Shown: positions 46,139-55,995, numbered from the stretch's first letter. The stretch: 64,000 nucleotides of DNA from Bacteroidota bacterium (GCA_023381535.1 JAMCSN010000014.1:415-64414), one strand, 5' to 3'. The notes: generated by a model not told the origin, from the letters alone. A program made the numbers and translations.

Positions 46139-47240
46139 ATGTTCGAAGATCAATTGAAACGATTAAACGATTACACTCAGAAGATCAACAATCTACGGGG
46201 TTATCTTTAAGTTAGCCGACAAAGAAAAACAGATAGAAGAAATTCGAAAACAATCCGAAGCGCCGGGATTCTGGAACGACCAGAAGAACGCGCAATCAGT
46301 ATTCCAAAAATCAAAATCACTTCAAGTTTGGGTTGATGCGTGGAATAAAATAGACGCGCAACAGAAAAACCTAAGAGAGTTCATCGAACTCGCCGAAGCC
46401 GAACAAGACGAAAAATTGGTCGGTGAAATCGAAACAGAATTGGAAGCGCTGGCAAAAAGTTATTCCGATCTTGAACTTAAAAGTATGCTTAGCGGTAAAG
46501 ACGATGATAAAAATTGTATTCTGACAATTCATTCCGGTGCGGGTGGAACGGAATCTCAAGACTGGGCGCAAATGCTGATGCGCATGTACTTGCGATGGGG
46601 CGAGCAGAACGGTTACAAAATGAATTTGGTTGATTGGCTCGACGGCGACGGTGCCGGAATCAAAAGTGCGACGATTGAAGTTGAAGGCGAGTTTGCGTTT
46701 GGATATTTGAAAGCGGAGAACGGCGTGCATCGTCTCGTTCGCATTTCACCTTTCGATTCGAACAAACGCCGCCACACATCATTCGCATCGGTGTTCGTAA
46801 TTCCGGAAGTTGACGATACAATCGAAATAGATATTAATCCCGCTGATTTGAGAATTGATACATTCCGTTCCGGTGGTAAAGGCGGACAGAACGTTAACAA
46901 AGTTGAAACCGCAGTGCGAATCACTCACATTCCAACCGGAGTAGTTGCGGCATGCCAAACGGAACGTTCGCAGCTTCAAAACAAAACCAATGCTTTCAAA
47001 ATGCTGCGCTCGCGACTTTACCAGATTGAAGTAGAAAAGCAAAATGCTGCGGCAGATGAAATTGAAAAAACCAAAATGAAAATTGAATGGGGAAGTCAAA
47101 TCCGTTCCTACGTTTTTCATCCTTACAATATGGTTAAAGATCACCGCACCAATTGGGAAACGTCGGATACACAAGGTGTGATGAATGGCGACATCAACGG
47201 ATTCATCAAAGAGTATCTGCTGAAATTTTCTCAGAGTTAA
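46139..47240 (+). CDS. prfB: Peptide chain release factor 2 with programmed +1 frameshift
   Basis: A short first frame (ATG 46139, 23 codons) stops at TAA 46208-46210. A +1 shift at CTT-T (46205-46208) continues in the long frame to 47240, giving a 366-residue RF2. The slippery site CTTTAA is preceded by CGGGG, the internal Shine-Dalgarno-like signal of prfB. The second part has the peptide anticodon SPF in [14 protein letters not shown] and the GGQ motif in [21 protein letters not shown]2 terminates at UAA and UGA. Unusual: the in-frame stop is UAA, not UGA, so RF1 could also read it and the RF2 feedback would be weakened. Upstream are the double hairpins. Confidence 0.93.
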
Positions 47241-47255
47241 TTGATCGGTGCCGCA

Positions 47256-47669
47256 ATGAAAAGTCACACTGAATATCTTTGGTTTAACACTTCAAAGAAA
47301 CGTGAGTACATCAACATCACCGGCGATGTTGAGAAAGTTTTGAAGAAAAGTGGAATCCAGGAAGGAATGATTTTGGTTTCCGCGATGCATATCACTGCCG
47401 GAGTTTATGTTAACGATGCGGAAAGCGGATTGATACAAGATATTGATGAGTGGTTGGAAAAACTCGCGCCGTTCAAATCGGATTACCGTCATCACCGCAC
47501 AGGTGAAGATAACGGCGACGCACATTTGAAAAGCATGCTCGTTCATCACGAAGTAATTATTCCGGTTACGAATGGCAAGCTGGATTTCGGTCCTTGGCAG
47601 CAAGTTTATTACGCCGAGTTTGATGGACAACGTAGAAAAAGAGTTTTAATTAAAGTTATTGGTGAGTGA
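47256..47669 (+). CDS. UPF0047 / YjbQ family protein
   Basis: A 137-residue single-domain protein. The family pattern is visible as [20 protein letters not shown] (about 35-54), then [20 protein letters not shown] (about 78-97), and [20 protein letters not shown] at the end. Homologues were reported as possible secondary thiamine-phosphate synthases; the physiological role is unclear. The ATG at 47256 is chosen over an upstream TTG to match family length. It follows prfB by about 15 bases. Confidence 0.85.
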   Translation: MKSHTEYLWFNTSKKREYINITGDVEKVLKKSGIQEGMILVSAMHITAGVYVNDAESGLIQDIDEWLEKLAPFKSDYRHHRTGEDNGDAHLKSMLVHHEVIIPVTNGKLDFGPWQQVYYAEFDGQRRKRVLIKVIGE

Positions 47670-47679
47670 TAATCTGTAA

Positions 47680-47733
47680 CGCAGAATCGTATTCTGCGGA
47701 AAAATAATAATTGCACAGATTACGAATCTGTGC
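47680..47733. repeat. Double-hairpin intergenic repeat (copy 2)
   Basis: CGCAGAATCGTATTCTGCG (47680-47698) and GCACAGATTACGAATCTGTG plus C (47713-47733). Compensating changes relative to copy 1 keep both stems paired. Confidence 0.7.
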
Positions 47734-47740
47734 CACGAAT

Positions 47741-48139
47741 ATGAAAAGCATAAAAAGGAATATTGATTTTTTTGATCGAGTATATAAAGTCGTTGCAAAA
47801 ATTCCGAGAGGAAAAGTTACAACTTATGGAACGATTGCCGAAGCTTGCGGAATCAGATCGTCGGCAAGAACAGTTGGTTGGGCTTTGAACGGCACAAAAG
47901 AAAGCGGTTTGCCTTGTCACAGAGTTGTAAATAGATTCGGCGCGTTAACCGGAAAAATTCATTTCGGCGATTTTCACTTAATGGAAGAAATGCTGCGCTC
48001 GGAAGGTGTTGAGTTTGATGAAGACGGCTGTGTGAATATGGAAAAACATCTTTGGATTCCCCCGAAACTAAAAGCCAAAAAGAAAAAAACTAGTAGCGCC
48101 GTACGGTCAGCGAAGAAACCCCGCCCTTCACGTCGATAA
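47741..48139 (+). CDS. Methylated-DNA cysteine methyltransferase-like protein (MGMT/ATL family)
   Basis: A 132-residue protein equivalent to the DNA-binding domain of Ogt/MGMT. The helix-turn-helix part is IPRGKVTTYGTIAEACGI (about 21-38) and the active-site motif is GLPCHRVVNRFGAL (about 61-74), with the alkyl-accepting Cys retained (PCHRV). Most short homologues, the ATL proteins, carry PWHRV instead, so this one may be catalytically active. The C-terminal tail is Lys/Arg-rich (KLKAKKKKTSS) and overlaps the convergent LiaF-like gene. Downstream genes are on the other strand. Confidence 0.85.
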   Translation: MKSIKRNIDFFDRVYKVVAKIPRGKVTTYGTIAEACGIRSSARTVGWALNGTKESGLPCHRVVNRFGALTGKIHFGDFHLMEEMLRSEGVEFDEDGCVNMEKHLWIPPKLKAKKKKTSSAVRSAKKPRPSRR

Positions 48140-48992
48140 GAATTCGTTTCGTGCTGTTTTCAAAATTATCTGTTATGTAATGCCCGCTGCCTCTGCTCGA
48201 GAATCCCTCAATGTGTTTCGATGCCAGCGCCATATCGGATTGAATTTCACATCCTACGTTTTGCGGAACTTCCAGCGTTAAACTTGCAGCGCCCATATCA
48301 ACGCTAACATTTGTCGTTTGGTCGTACTTATCGCCCAATTTTATTTTTGTACTGGTTGCCCCCGTATGAAGATCGAGATTCTTCACTTTAAAATTTGATA
48401 AATCAAAATTTGATTTTGATGCGCCGATGTTCAGCGTTATATCCCAAATTGGATTTTGATTTAGTGCAATGTCGAGTTGATTTCTAAATCTTCCGCGGAA
48501 GAAATTTCCGTCTTTTTTATTCAAATCAAATGTAACGTCAATGCTGGAATCGGTTTTGTCGGAATGAAAATCGTATTCCGCCAAACTTCCGTAAGCTTTG
48601 CCTTCAATAAGTTTATCCGTGCTATTGACGATCATAAACTTGCCCGCGCCGGAGTTAATCTCCAAACTGGCGGATTTGTATGAAGGATTATAGTCTTCAT
48701 AATAATAATCTGTGAATTGACCTTTGTCACCGTCATGAAAATCAAATCCCCAAAAAGTATTCTGAATGATACCGAAAACTAAAACTGCAATAAAGATCCC
48801 AAACAACGCACTTACCAGCGGGCGAACGAAAGAATGTTTAAAGATCACCATCGCGCCCCAGAAGACAAACAGCAGCGGCCAGATATTCCAAACGAACTCG
48901 AATGAACTTTGAATCATATCATACTTGGTGAACAAGAATAGAGCCCCAAGCGTTAAAAGAAAAAAGCCCCAAAACATTTGTCCGCATTTCAT
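48090..48992 (-). CDS. LiaF-like membrane protein (DUF5668 + toastrack domain)
   Basis: A 300-residue protein. The N-terminus MKCGQMFWGFFLLTLGALFL begins the first of about four membrane helices (to residue 90). The C-terminal half is a beta-solenoid rich in aspartate and asparagine, ending with VDMGAASLTLEVPQNVGCEI (about 231-250), the LiaF/toastrack pattern. Such proteins work with PspC-like partners in the cell-envelope stress response. Its 3' end overlaps the convergent MGMT-like gene by 50 bp. The PspC gene lies just upstream in the same direction. Confidence 0.78.
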   Translation of the reverse strand: MKCGQMFWGFFLLTLGALFLFTKYDMIQSSFEFVWNIWPLLFVFWGAMVIFKHSFVRPLVSALFGIFIAVLVFGIIQNTFWGFDFHDGDKGQFTDYYYEDYNPSYKSASLEINSGAGKFMIVNSTDKLIEGKAYGSLAEYDFHSDKTDSSIDVTFDLNKKDGNFFRGRFRNQLDIALNQNPIWDITLNIGASKSNFDLSNFKVKNLDLHTGATSTKIKLGDKYDQTTNVSVDMGAASLTLEVPQNVGCEIQSDMALASKHIEGFSSRGSGHYITDNFENSTKRILIDVKGGVSSLTVRRY

Positions 48993-49004
48993 TTTAGCTC
49001 TCCA

Positions 49005-49442
49005 TTACTTTTTCATTGAATTCCATAACAACAAAGCGCCGACAATTATCAACGCAATCGGAAATACATCGCTTAAATCGAAAGATGGAATTATTCTATC
49101 TGCAAAAAATATTAATCCAATTCCAATAAGAATTACGCCCGCAACAATTCGCCCGGTTCCGTTAGATTTTGTCTGCGGAGGAACTGTCGCATCGAAATTC
49201 ATGTTGGATTGAGTATTCGGTTCCGGACTTTCTTGATTTGGCGAATAAGCAATTTCGAACGGCTCTTCCGGAACTACAATCCAAAGAATGACATATAAGA
49301 GAACACCGAAACCGTGGAGAATGGTGATGATGACAAATAGAACTCTAACAAGAATGGGATCGAGATTGAAATACTTTGCTAATCCTCCGGCAACTCCTCC
49401 TAACACTCTTACGCGCCGTGACCGATATAATCTGTCTTTCAT
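49005..49442 (-). CDS. PspC domain membrane protein
   Basis: A 145-residue protein. The PspC domain occupies residues 1-60: LYRSRRVRVLGGVAGGLAKY (4-23), then NLDPILVRVLFVIITI, a membrane helix, and LYVILWIVVPEEP. A linker of low complexity follows, then two C-terminal helices (about 96-140, DUF5668-like) that resemble the N-terminus of the next gene. PspC proteins sense envelope stress. The two genes form an operon with a 12-bp gap. Confidence 0.87.
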   Translation of the reverse strand: MKDRLYRSRRVRVLGGVAGGLAKYFNLDPILVRVLFVIITILHGFGVLLYVILWIVVPEEPFEIAYSPNQESPEPNTQSNMNFDATVPPQTKSNGTGRIVAGVILIGIGLIFFADRIIPSFDLSDVFPIALIIVGALLLWNSMKK

Positions 49443-49576
49443 AACGTCACCTTTAGTTTGTTTCTGTCAATTAAGACGTGTGTGATTTGAAAAGGTTTAA
49501 AGAATTCACGTCCGTTCGTTTGAAAATACTATGGTTCTTACTAATTTTAGTCAAAAGATAAAATGATTATGCGTAA

Positions 49577-51217
49577 ATGAAAATAGCCGTTTGTCAATAT
49601 AATCCTATTATCGGCGATTTGAAGGGGAACTCCGAAAAGATTCTTGAAGGATATGCGAGAGGAGTTAAGGATGGAGTTGATCTTGTAGTTTTACCGGAAC
49701 TCTTTCTCTGTGGTTATCCGCCTCTTGATCTCGTTGAGAAGAAGGAATTCCGCGACGCAGTAAGCTCCGCAGCAAAATCAATTGCCGGTCAAACTAATTA
49801 TGTCGGATTGTTGTTCGGAACAATTACCGAAGACTACGAAGACAAAATCGGCACCGGCGTTTATAACTCGGCTGTTCTGTGTTACGATGGCGAAATAAAA
49901 TTTGTTCAAAGCAAAACACTTATTCCGAACTACGATGTTTTTGATGAAGTCCGGTATTTCGAATCTGCTAAGGATGTCTCCGTTTTCGAATTCAGAAATG
50001 AAAAACTCGGCATTTCTATTTGTGAAGATATTTGGAATGACGCCGATTACTGGAAGCACAGACGATACACGGTTGATCCTGTACAAAAACTTGTTGATAA
50101 CGGTGCAACGGTTTTGATCAACATTTCTGCAAGTCCATACGCATACGGTAAACGAAAAGAAAGATTCGACATGCTCTCATTGTTGACACGCACAGATAAA
50201 ATTCCTTTGGTTTACGCGTGCACAGTCGGTGTTCAGACAGAATTGATTTTTGACGGCGCGAGCATGTGCTTTAACAAAGAAGGAAAACTTGAGTTGCTTG
50301 GGAAAGCATTTCAAGAGGACTATTTCATTTATGATACGCAAAAAAAATATACAGAGATTAAGAACTACGAATCATCTTTCGAAGAAGAAGTTTTAAGCGC
50401 TCTAATACTTGGTGTGAAAGATTATGCAAAGAAAACCGGATTCAAAAAGGCTCTTGTCGGTCTCAGCGGTGGAATTGATTCGGCTGTTGTAACTTACATC
50501 GCTGTCAAAGCATTCGGCGCCGAAAATGTTCATGTTATTTTAATGCCGTCAAAATATTCCAGCGCCGGAAGCGTGGATGATTCACTGAACCTCATCAAGA
50601 ATCTCGGCATCTCATATAATGAAATTTCAATTCAGCCTGTTGTTGATAAAGCTTTGGAATTGCTGAAACCGATCTTTAACGGAAAGCCTGAAGATGTTAC
50701 GGAAGAAAACATGCAGTCCAGGATGCGGGGGATGTATTTGATGGCTGCATCGAATAAACTTGGTTACCTGCTCTGCACAACCGGCAACAAATCCGAAATT
50801 GCAACCGGTTACGCCACGTTATATGGCGACATGTGCGGCGCGCTTGCTGTCATTGGTGATGTTTATAAAACTCAGATTTATAAAATTGCCGGTTACATTA
50901 ATCGCAGCAAGGAAATCATTCCGCAGGAAATAATTGATAAAGCCCCGTCAGCAGAACTTCGTCCAAATCAAACCGACCAGGATTCGTTACCGCCGTACGA
51001 ACTGCTCGATCGAATTTTGAAAATGTATCTTGAAGAGCAAAAAGAATCGGAAGAAATCTCAAAGGTTATCGGTGATGCCGCTATTGTGAAAAAAATATTG
51101 CGTCATGTCGATCTCAACGAATTCAAACGCAAGCAGGCAGCTCCGGTACTCAGAGTTTCTACTAAAGCGTTCGGTTACGGTAGAAGATTCCCGATAGTTC
51201 AAGGCTGGAGAAAGTAA
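49577..51217 (+). CDS. nadE: Glutamine-dependent NAD+ synthetase
   Basis: A 546-residue two-domain enzyme. The N-terminal nitrilase-like glutaminase has Glu41 in LPELFLCGYP, a Lys in KTLIPNYDVFDE, and the Cys nucleophile in ISICEDIWND. The C-terminal synthetase starts with the pyrophosphate loop GLSGGIDSAVVTYIAVKAF (about 295-313). It amidates nicotinic acid adenine dinucleotide to NAD+ with glutamine as nitrogen donor. It appears to be a single gene or to lead into dsbD 29 bp downstream. Confidence 0.95.
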   Translation: MKIAVCQYNPIIGDLKGNSEKILEGYARGVKDGVDLVVLPELFLCGYPPLDLVEKKEFRDAVSSAAKSIAGQTNYVGLLFGTITEDYEDKIGTGVYNSAVLCYDGEIKFVQSKTLIPNYDVFDEVRYFESAKDVSVFEFRNEKLGISICEDIWNDADYWKHRRYTVDPVQKLVDNGATVLINISASPYAYGKRKERFDMLSLLTRTDKIPLVYACTVGVQTELIFDGASMCFNKEGKLELLGKAFQEDYFIYDTQKKYTEIKNYESSFEEEVLSALILGVKDYAKKTGFKKALVGLSGGIDSAVVTYIAVKAFGAENVHVILMPSKYSSAGSVDDSLNLIKNLGISYNEISIQPVVDKALELLKPIFNGKPEDVTEENMQSRMRGMYLMAASNKLGYLLCTTGNKSEIATGYATLYGDMCGALAVIGDVYKTQIYKIAGYINRSKEIIPQEIIDKAPSAELRPNQTDQDSLPPYELLDRILKMYLEEQKESEEISKVIGDAAIVKKILRHVDLNEFKRKQAAPVLRVSTKAFGYGRRFPIVQGWRK

Positions 51218-51246
51218 TTATCCAAAAATCAAATCAAGGTTTCATC

Positions 51247-53016
51247 ATGTTGAAGAAAATTTTATTCCCGTTTTTAGTTCTTGCTGCAATTTCATTTACT
51301 AACTTGTCTGCTCAGTTTGATCAAAACCAAAATATTGTTAAGATCAAATTAGAAAGCGGTCAGAAAAAAGTCCAAAGAAATTCGCAATTCAAAATTGCAG
51401 TTAAAGTCGCGGTTGAAAACAGCTGGCACATTAACTCAAATAAACCGCACGAGGATTTTCTAATTCCCACCAAGGTTGTTTCTACCGACAAAAGGTTTCC
51501 ACTGGCAAATGTTGAGTATCCTAAAGCACAGGACATAACGCTTGGCTTTTCAGATCAACCGGTCAGTGTTTTTGAAGGAGACGTAGTCATTAATCTCCTT
51601 GTAAACATTGACAAAGAGTTATTGCCCGGCATCTACAAAATTCCGATAAAGGTTGAATACCAGTCATGCAACAATCAAACTTGCATGCCGCCCACGAGCG
51701 TTTCCGATTCGTTCGAAATTACTGTTACCGATGAGGTTGCTGCCGCAAATCAAGCTGATAAAGAAACGATCAAAGATGTTGCACAAGAACAAGCTCCGGT
51801 TGTTCAGCAAAAAGATGATAACGCAATTGCTTCGGCACTTGAAAATAGCGGACTGTTTTTCAGTCTGTTTATTATTTTTCTCGGCGGACTCGCGCTTAAT
51901 TTGACTCCATGCGTCTATCCACTCATACCAATTACTGTCGGTTATTTCGGCGGACAAAGCGAAGGACGAACCGGCAAATTATTTTTGCTGGGAATACTTT
52001 ATGTGCTTGGTATGGCTCTTACATATTCTGTTGTTGGTGTAGTTACAGCGCTAAGCGGAGCAGTATTCGGAACACTTCTCCAAAATTCTTTTGTGATCAT
52101 CGGGATAGCGCTCTTATTCGTCGTGCTTTCGCTCAGCCAATTTGGAGTCTATGAATTTAAATTGCCGGACTCATGGGTTGCCAAAGCCGGAGGTGCTAAG
52201 AGCGGTGCGTTCGGCGCTTTCTTTATGGGTTTAACGATGGGAATTGTTGCGGCGCCATGCATCGGTCCATTCGTAATTGGATTAGTAACCTACGTTGCCG
52301 CCAAAGGTGATCCTTATTACGGCTTCTTAATGTTTTTTGTGATGGCGTTAGGATTGGGAACACCGTATTTGATTCTCGCACTCTTCTCCGGAAAAATTAA
52401 ACGGCTTCCAAGAGCTGGCGATTGGATGGAAGGCGTTAAACATGTTTTCGGTTTCTTGCTTCTTGCAATGGCAATTTATTTTGTCGGACCGCTTCTGCCG
52501 AAATCGGTTAATCATTTTGCGCTGCCGGTTTTCGGAATTTTAGCCGCGTTATTTTTGTTATTCATAGATAAAATGGCGAACAACATAAAAGGATTTCGGG
52601 CGTTCAAAATAATTTTTTCAGTGATCATAATTGCCGTGTCGGTGTACGCTTTGATTCCGGAAAAGAAAAACGAACCGGAATGGCAGAGGTTTACTCATGC
52701 CAAATATCAAGAGTCTTTAAAGAATCACGAAAGAATGATTGTTGATTTTTATGCTGACTGGTGTATTCCATGCAAAGAATTAGATGCAAACACATTTTCC
52801 GATCCGCGAGTGGTTGAAATCTCTAAGCGGTTCACACCGTACAAAGTTGATATGACAAAAACACTTTCAGATGAAACCGAACAATTGCGAAATGAGTTTA
52901 ACGTAGTAGGAATGCCGACGGTTCTGATAATCGATTCGAACGGGAAGGAGGTTCACAGATTAACCGGTTTTGTTGATGCTGATGAGTTCTTGAAGATGAT
53001 AAATGAAATTAAATAA
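51247..53016 (+). CDS. dsbD: Thiol:disulfide interchange protein DsbD
   Basis: A 589-residue protein with signal peptide (1-22), an N-terminal DsbD-alpha-like immunoglobulin domain with the Cys pair in VEYQSCNNQTCMPPTSV (about 136-152), a membrane domain of eight helices starting LALNLTPCVYPLIPITVGYF (about 216-235) and including the second helix Cys in VAAPCIGPFV, and a C-terminal thioredoxin domain with DWCIPCKEL (C506, C509). All three redox Cys pairs of DsbD are present. It moves electrons from cytosolic thioredoxin to the periplasm. No partner gene is adjacent. Confidence 0.92.
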   Translation: MLKKILFPFLVLAAISFTNLSAQFDQNQNIVKIKLESGQKKVQRNSQFKIAVKVAVENSWHINSNKPHEDFLIPTKVVSTDKRFPLANVEYPKAQDITLGFSDQPVSVFEGDVVINLLVNIDKELLPGIYKIPIKVEYQSCNNQTCMPPTSVSDSFEITVTDEVAAANQADKETIKDVAQEQAPVVQQKDDNAIASALENSGLFFSLFIIFLGGLALNLTPCVYPLIPITVGYFGGQSEGRTGKLFLLGILYVLGMALTYSVVGVVTALSGAVFGTLLQNSFVIIGIALLFVVLSLSQFGVYEFKLPDSWVAKAGGAKSGAFGAFFMGLTMGIVAAPCIGPFVIGLVTYVAAKGDPYYGFLMFFVMALGLGTPYLILALFSGKIKRLPRAGDWMEGVKHVFGFLLLAMAIYFVGPLLPKSVNHFALPVFGILAALFLLFIDKMANNIKGFRAFKIIFSVIIIAVSVYALIPEKKNEPEWQRFTHAKYQESLKNHERMIVDFYADWCIPCKELDANTFSDPRVVEISKRFTPYKVDMTKTLSDETEQLRNEFNVVGMPTVLIIDSNGKEVHRLTGFVDADEFLKMINEIK

Positions 53017-53111
53017 AGACAAATAGATTGATAATCCTTATTAGCTTTCATATTTTTCATCGCTAAAAATTAACTAATTATCATAAAAATTAAATTTGTT
53101 GAGTTAGAGTA

Positions 53112-54965
53112 ATGGCACAGGAAACAGAAAAAGTAGTACGTGATATTGATGAGGTAACGATTCGATTCGCGGGTGACTCCGGTGATGGTATGCAGTTGAC
53201 GGGCTCACAGTTTACGGATACAACTGCAATTGTTGGTAATGATTTAAGCACGCTGCCGGATTTCCCGGCAGAGATTCGCGCCCCCGCCGGCTCGCTTTCC
53301 GGTGTGAGCGGATATCAGTTACATTTCAGCAACAGCGATATTCAAACGCCGGGTGATTCGCCCGATGTTCTAGTTGCAATGAATCCCGCTGCGCTGAAAG
53401 TAAATCTTAAAGATTTAAAAACAAACGCCACAATAATTGTTAACACAGATTCCTTCGACACGAAAAATTTAAAACTCGCTAAGTTTGATTCCAATCCTCT
53501 CGAAGACGGTACGCTTGCAAAATACAATGTTATTCCGATTCCTTTGACACAGTTAACTATGAATGCGCTCGAGGGCTTAACTCTATCGCTTAAGGAAAAA
53601 GAAAAGTGTAAAAACTTTTTCGCATTGGGAATTATGTATTGGATGTACAACCGTCCGGTTGAAATTACACTTAAGTGGTTGGAAACAAAATTCAAGAAGA
53701 AACCTGATGTGATGGAAGCGAACAAGCGCGTTCTTCAAGCCGGTTATAATTATGGCGACACCACAGAAATTTTCACAACGCGTTACGATGTAAAGCCGGC
53801 GAAACTTCCGAAAGGAATTTACCGAAACGTTTCCGGCAATGAAGCTGTTGCGCTTGGTTTTGTTACAGCATCTTTGAAAAGCGGGTTGCCGCTATTTCTC
53901 GGTTCATATCCGATCACGCCGGCATCAGAAATTTTACAAGAACTTAGCAAATACAAAAACTTTGACGTTGTTACGTTTCAAGCTGAAGATGAAATTGCCG
54001 GCGTCAGCTCCGCTATCGGTGCTGCGTTTGCCGGTGCATTAGGAATTACAAGCACATCCGGTCCTGGACTCTCACTTAAAACAGAAGCAATCGGTCTCGC
54101 AGTTATGACCGAGTTGCCGCTTGTTATCATCGATGTTCAGAGAGGCGGACCCAGCACGGGACTTCCGACCAAAACCGAACAAGCCGATTTATTCCAGGCA
54201 ATGTTTGGAAGACACGGTGAATCTCCGGTAGTTGTTCTCTCCGCTCAAAGTCCGGCAGATTGTTTTTACATGGCTATTGAAGCCGCGCGTATCGCAATAA
54301 AGTTTATGACCCCGGTAATTCTATTAACCGACGGATATTTGGCATTCGGTTCTGAACCGTTGAAGATTCCAAAGTTCGAAGAGCTTTCCGATATACCGGT
54401 TAAATTTAGAACTGAAGTTGAAGGATTTTATCCATACTTGCGTGATGAAAACTTATCGCGTCCTTGGGCTATTCCGGGCACACCTGGTTTGGAACACCGC
54501 ATCGGCGGTCTGGAAAAGAAAGACATTTACGGCAATATCAGTTATGAACCGGAGAATCATGAAATAATGGTTCATAAGAGAAAACAAAAAGTAGAGAATG
54601 TGAAGTTTGATGTACCGGAATTGGAAGTTGAAGGCGATCAAGAAGGAGAACTTTTGATTTTAGGATGGGGAAGTACCTACGGTTCAATCACTGAAGCAAT
54701 CAAAGATGCAAAAGCAAAAGGTTACAAAGCATCGCACGCTCACTTACGTTACCTCAATCCATTCCCAAAGAACATACAAGATGTGCTGAAGCGATTCAAA
54801 AAGGTTTTGATTCCGGAACTCAACTTGGGACAATTGGCATTCTTGATTCGCAGTACGTTCTTAATTGATGTGATTCAGCTGAACAAAGTTCAAGGACAAC
54901 CGTTCAAGATTCTGGAAATCGAGAACAAAATTATTGAGGTGTTAGGAGGAAAAAATGGAAAATAA
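53112..54965 (+). CDS. korA: 2-oxoacid:ferredoxin oxidoreductase, fused gamma-alpha subunit
   Basis: A 617-residue subunit. Residues about 12-195 form the gamma domain (FAGDSGDGMQLTGSQFTDTT, then LPDFPAEIRAPAGSLSGVSG), and residues about 235-617 the alpha chain, with SYPITPASEILQEL and ITSTSGPGLSLKTEAIGLAV typical of the pyruvate/2-oxoglutarate oxidoreductase family. It couples oxidative decarboxylation of a 2-oxoacid to reduction of ferredoxin with KorB. 2-oxoglutarate is the likeliest substrate given the citrate synthase in this genome, but the substrate is not fixed by sequence alone. It overlaps korB by 11 bases, after AGGAGG. Confidence 0.92.
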   Translation: MAQETEKVVRDIDEVTIRFAGDSGDGMQLTGSQFTDTTAIVGNDLSTLPDFPAEIRAPAGSLSGVSGYQLHFSNSDIQTPGDSPDVLVAMNPAALKVNLKDLKTNATIIVNTDSFDTKNLKLAKFDSNPLEDGTLAKYNVIPIPLTQLTMNALEGLTLSLKEKEKCKNFFALGIMYWMYNRPVEITLKWLETKFKKKPDVMEANKRVLQAGYNYGDTTEIFTTRYDVKPAKLPKGIYRNVSGNEAVALGFVTASLKSGLPLFLGSYPITPASEILQELSKYKNFDVVTFQAEDEIAGVSSAIGAAFAGALGITSTSGPGLSLKTEAIGLAVMTELPLVIIDVQRGGPSTGLPTKTEQADLFQAMFGRHGESPVVVLSAQSPADCFYMAIEAARIAIKFMTPVILLTDGYLAFGSEPLKIPKFEELSDIPVKFRTEVEGFYPYLRDENLSRPWAIPGTPGLEHRIGGLEKKDIYGNISYEPENHEIMVHKRKQKVENVKFDVPELEVEGDQEGELLILGWGSTYGSITEAIKDAKAKGYKASHAHLRYLNPFPKNIQDVLKRFKKVLIPELNLGQLAFLIRSTFLIDVIQLNKVQGQPFKILEIENKIIEVLGGKNGK

Positions 54966-55995
54966 AATAGATGAAATGGTGCCGGAAGTAAAATACACAG
55001 CGAAAGATTTTTCATCCGGTCTCGAAGTTAAGTGGTGTCCGGGCTGCGGCGATTATTCGATACTCGCGCAAGTTCAAAGAACTTCGCCAGATTTCGGTGA
55101 GAGAAAAGAAAACATTGTTTGGGTTTCAGGCATCGGGTGTTCAAGCCGCTTTCCTTACTACATGAACAACTATGGATTTCACAGCATTCACGGAAGAGCT
55201 GCTGCAATCGCATCCGGCGTTAAACTTGCAAATCCAAAACTTCAAGTTTGGGTTGCAACAGGCGACGGCGATATGATGAGCATCGGCGGTAATCATTTTA
55301 TTCATGCTTGCAGAAGAAACGTGAACTTGAAAATTGTAATGTTCAACAATAGAATTTACGGATTGACTAAGGGACAGTTTTCGCCGACATCGGAAAAAGG
55401 AAAGATCACAAAATCTTCTCCTTATGGAACGGTTGATTTTCCTTTTAACGCGATTAAAGTTGCAACCGGTTCCGGCGCAACGTTTGTCGCGCGTTCACTC
55501 GACCGCGATCCGAAACACATGCAAGAAATGATTTCGAGAGCGGCAAAACATAAAGGTCTCGCGTTCATCGAAGTTTATCAGAACTGTCCGATCTTTAACG
55601 ACGGAGCTTTCTTCCCGTTAACTGAAAAAGAAACTAAGCCTGATAACGTTGTTTTACTTGAACACGGCAAACCGTTGGTATTCGGAGTGAATAAAGACAA
55701 AGGAATTATGTTAGACGGATTGAATCCGGTGATAATTGATTTGAACGACGGCAAACACTCGATCAATGATTGCTGGGTACATGATGAATTTGACGACAAC
55801 CCGACGCGTGTTTTCTTGCTCGCAAGATTTACCGATCTGCCCGGATTCCCGACACCGATCGGAGTCTTTCGTCAGTTCAACAAACCAACTTACGACGACG
55901 ATTACGTACAACAGATTGCGCAAGTCAAAGAACAGAAGGGCGTCGGCGATTATAAGAAACTGATGTTTGCAAACAACACGTGGGAAGTGAACTAG
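54955..55995 (+). CDS. korB: 2-oxoacid:ferredoxin oxidoreductase, beta subunit
   Basis: A 346-residue thiamine-diphosphate subunit. The N-terminal cluster-binding WCPGCGDYSI (about 25-34) and the TPP/Mg site ATGDGDMMSIGGNHFIHACR (about 101-120), then NRIYGLTKGQFSPTS (about 131-145), are diagnostic. It forms the active heterodimer with KorA. A strong terminator follows, so the operon is korA-korB only; delta (ferredoxin) subunits are not adjacent, as usual for two-subunit enzymes. Confidence 0.94.
   Translation: MENKIDEMVPEVKYTAKDFSSGLEVKWCPGCGDYSILAQVQRTSPDFGERKENIVWVSGIGCSSRFPYYMNNYGFHSIHGRAAAIASGVKLANPKLQVWVATGDGDMMSIGGNHFIHACRRNVNLKIVMFNNRIYGLTKGQFSPTSEKGKITKSSPYGTVDFPFNAIKVATGSGATFVARSLDRDPKHMQEMISRAAKHKGLAFIEVYQNCPIFNDGAFFPLTEKETKPDNVVLLEHGKPLVFGVNKDKGIMLDGLNPVIIDLNDGKHSINDCWVHDEFDDNPTRVFLLARFTDLPGFPTPIGVFRQFNKPTYDDDYVQQIAQVKEQKGVGDYKKLMFANNTWEVN

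Noticed and set aside
46139..47240. prfB as a broken gene because of the early stop
   Set aside because: Slippery CTT-T, upstream CGGGG and the exact +1 frame match the well-known programmed frameshift of RF2.
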